Source of the DNA: an uncultured Lachnospiraceae bacterium
GTDB taxonomy: Bacteria; Bacillota; Clostridia; Lachnospirales; Lachnospiraceae
Direction of reading: 5' to 3'
Assembly (NCBI GenBank): GCA_900314445.1
Contig: OMVA01000105.1
Location: 1-33,536, forward strand
DNA length: 33,536 nt
Of the stretch, positions 32,766 to 33,536 are shown piece after piece. The notes under the pieces are model-generated. The model was not told the DNA's origin, ran no database searches, and saw nothing but the letters and a program-made list of their open reading frames with translations. How positions within the stretch are numbered: the stretch's first letter is position 1; the number at the start of each line of letters is the position of its first letter. Both the position numbers and the translations under genes were made by a program.

Positions 32766-32894
32766 TAAATGTTTATAAGATAGCATTTGCTACAAAGTAG
32801 AAAATTTCTACAAAGCAGAAGATGGCTACAAGTCAGGCAAATGCCCTGTGTGTGTATCCTAAATTAGAATGAATAGCAAAAGAGAGGGGAAATT

Positions 32895-33209
32895 ATGGCA
32901 GAAGAAAAGAAGAATGAAATTTGCATGCCGGATGACGAATTCTTATTCGAACTCTGTGATCTGTTTCGAATTTTTGGTGATTCCACAAGAATTAAGATTC
33001 TGTTTGTACTCATGGATCGCGAGATGAATGTGGGTGATATTGCCACAGAACTGAACTTAAATCAGTCTGCAGTCAGTCATCAGTTACGTGTTCTCAAGGA
33101 TGCAAAAATTGTAAAATTCAGACGTGATGGCAAGTCCATGTATTATTCACTGGACGATGACCACGTAAGAAACATGCTGGCACTTGGTATGGAGCATGTA
33201 GAAGAATAG
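32895..33209 (+). CDS. ArsR/SmtB-family metal-responsive repressor (alpha-5 zinc site)
   Basis: A 104-aa winged-helix repressor. The recognition helix lies near NLNQSAVSHQLRVLKDA (56-72), the wing is FRRDGKSMYYSL, and the C-terminal helix carries Asp88-x-His90-(x10)-His101-x2-Glu104. This exactly matches the spacing of the SmtB/CzrA alpha-5 zinc site. ELCDLF (19-24) lies where some members have the ELCVCDL metal site, but only one Cys is present there. Zn2+ or Co2+ sensing is therefore most likely. GAGGGGAAATT precedes the ATG. The HMA protein downstream suggests a metal efflux operon continuing off the window. Confidence 0.92.
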   Translation: MAEEKKNEICMPDDEFLFELCDLFRIFGDSTRIKILFVLMDREMNVGDIATELNLNQSAVSHQLRVLKDAKIVKFRRDGKSMYYSLDDDHVRNMLALGMEHVEE

Positions 33210-33215
33210 AAATCA

Positions 33216-33255
33216 TGCAAATGAGATGCGCCGATCTTTGTGCAGTTCATTTGCA
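33216..33255 (+). repeat. Inverted-repeat pair of the GCAAATGA motif
   Basis: TGCAAATGAGATGCGC (33216-33231), loop CGATCTTT and GTGCAGTTCATTTGCA (33240-33255) can form a 16-bp RNA hairpin with two G-U pairs and one mismatch. It lies between the repressor gene and the HMA gene. The left arm plus two bases is identical to a segment of the trpS leader. No U-run follows. Confidence 0.75.
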
Positions 33256-33314
33256 GGAATATAAAGATACAAATATTGTAAAAATAAACGCCCCAGGCGA
33301 CGGAGGAAAAAGAG

Positions 33315-33536
33315 ATGAAGAAGACATATAAGGTAGAAGTTGATTGTGCAGCATGTGCAGAGAAGATGGCTGAGGCTATCAAGAACACAGAGGGCGTAAA
33401 GGATGCAACCCTTTCATTTATGACACTGAAGTGCAAGGTTGAGTTCGAAGAGGGTGCTGACCCAGATGCAGTTATGCAGCAGGCTCGTAAGAATGTGAAG
33501 AAGATTGAAGACGATATGGAAATCTTCCTTGACTAA
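33315..33536 (+). CDS. CopZ-like heavy-metal-associated (HMA) metallochaperone
   Basis: A 73-aa single HMA domain with a ferredoxin-like fold that binds a soft or divalent metal through Cys11 and Cys14 in DCAACAEKM and hands it to a P-type ATPase. The motif has Asp before the first Cys, as in zinc- or cadmium-type HMA domains, rather than the Met-x-Cys of copper chaperones, so zinc is favoured by inference. CGGAGGAAAAAGAG precedes the ATG. The stop codon is the last three bases of the window. A CadA/ZntA-type ATPase is expected next but is not visible. Confidence 0.88.
   Translation: MKKTYKVEVDCAACAEKMAEAIKNTEGVKDATLSFMTLKCKVEFEEGADPDAVMQQARKNVKKIEDDMEIFLD

Noticed and set aside
1..33536. 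Dispersed motif as a DNA uptake sequence for pilus-based transformation
   Set aside because: Uptake sequences are found inside genes as well and are known only in a few Gram-negative families. Here copies concentrate in leaders and no competence gene is in the window, so there is no support beyond proximity.

Overview
The window looks like a chromosome segment of a low-to-moderate-GC, Gram-positive (monoderm) anaerobic Clostridium-class bacterium, most likely Lachnospiraceae. The reasons are strong GGAGG-type ribosome sites, TTGACA/TATAAT promoters, Firmicutes-type riboswitches, a type IV pilus set with no secretin, and a Clostridia-type IMP dehydrogenase. The family assignment is inference from gene style; no search was run.

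Region 1 (1-4700) is housekeeping and transport: a decayed or tiny lipoprotein ORF, guaB (IMP dehydrogenase, unusually like the protist Tritrichomonas foetus enzyme), an ArsB/NhaD-type permease behind a yybP-ykoY (Mn2+) riboswitch, and a monoglyceride-lipase-like alpha/beta hydrolase.

Region 2 (4879-24550) is the centrepiece, a large type IV pilus locus, all on the + strand. It opens with a promoter, a cyclic-di-GMP-I (GEMM-I) riboswitch and a terminator in front of one minor prepilin. A second promoter (6097-6125) drives a roughly 17.5 kb operon. Its genes are a prepilin fused to MBG-like and InlB-type repeats (845 aa), a giant 1881-aa prepilin with about 20 GLUG-like GGxxG repeats, a PilX/GspK-like, a PilV-like and a PilW/PulJ-like minor pilin, a membrane protein of unknown function, a PilD-like prepilin peptidase whose first catalytic Asp appears lost, PilC, a PilM-PilN fusion, PilO, and PilB with an N-terminal MshEN-type (c-di-GMP-binding family) domain. 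The 154-aa major pilin follows from its own strong promoter and ends at a strong terminator. No pilT is present. c-di-GMP may therefore act twice, on RNA and on the assembly ATPase, and the two large prepilins look like tip or surface adhesins.

Region 3 (24680-28080) holds a patatin-like phospholipase, a secreted NlpC/P60-like protein and a DegV protein in one tight transcription unit. Region 4 (28200-33536) holds metY, convergent trpS, divergent stand-alone trpF plus a small SpoT-like HD hydrolase, a short decayed ORF, and an ArsR/SmtB metal sensor with its promoter/operator, followed by a CopZ-like HMA metallochaperone that ends exactly at the window edge.

Across the window a short motif (GCAAATGA-N2-3-TGYGC; reverse complement YTCATTTGC) recurs at about 13 sites, almost all in leaders and gaps between genes. 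It includes an identical 18-bp copy 2.2 kb apart and two inverted pairs. It is not explained by any recognised feature and is the main unknown signal here.
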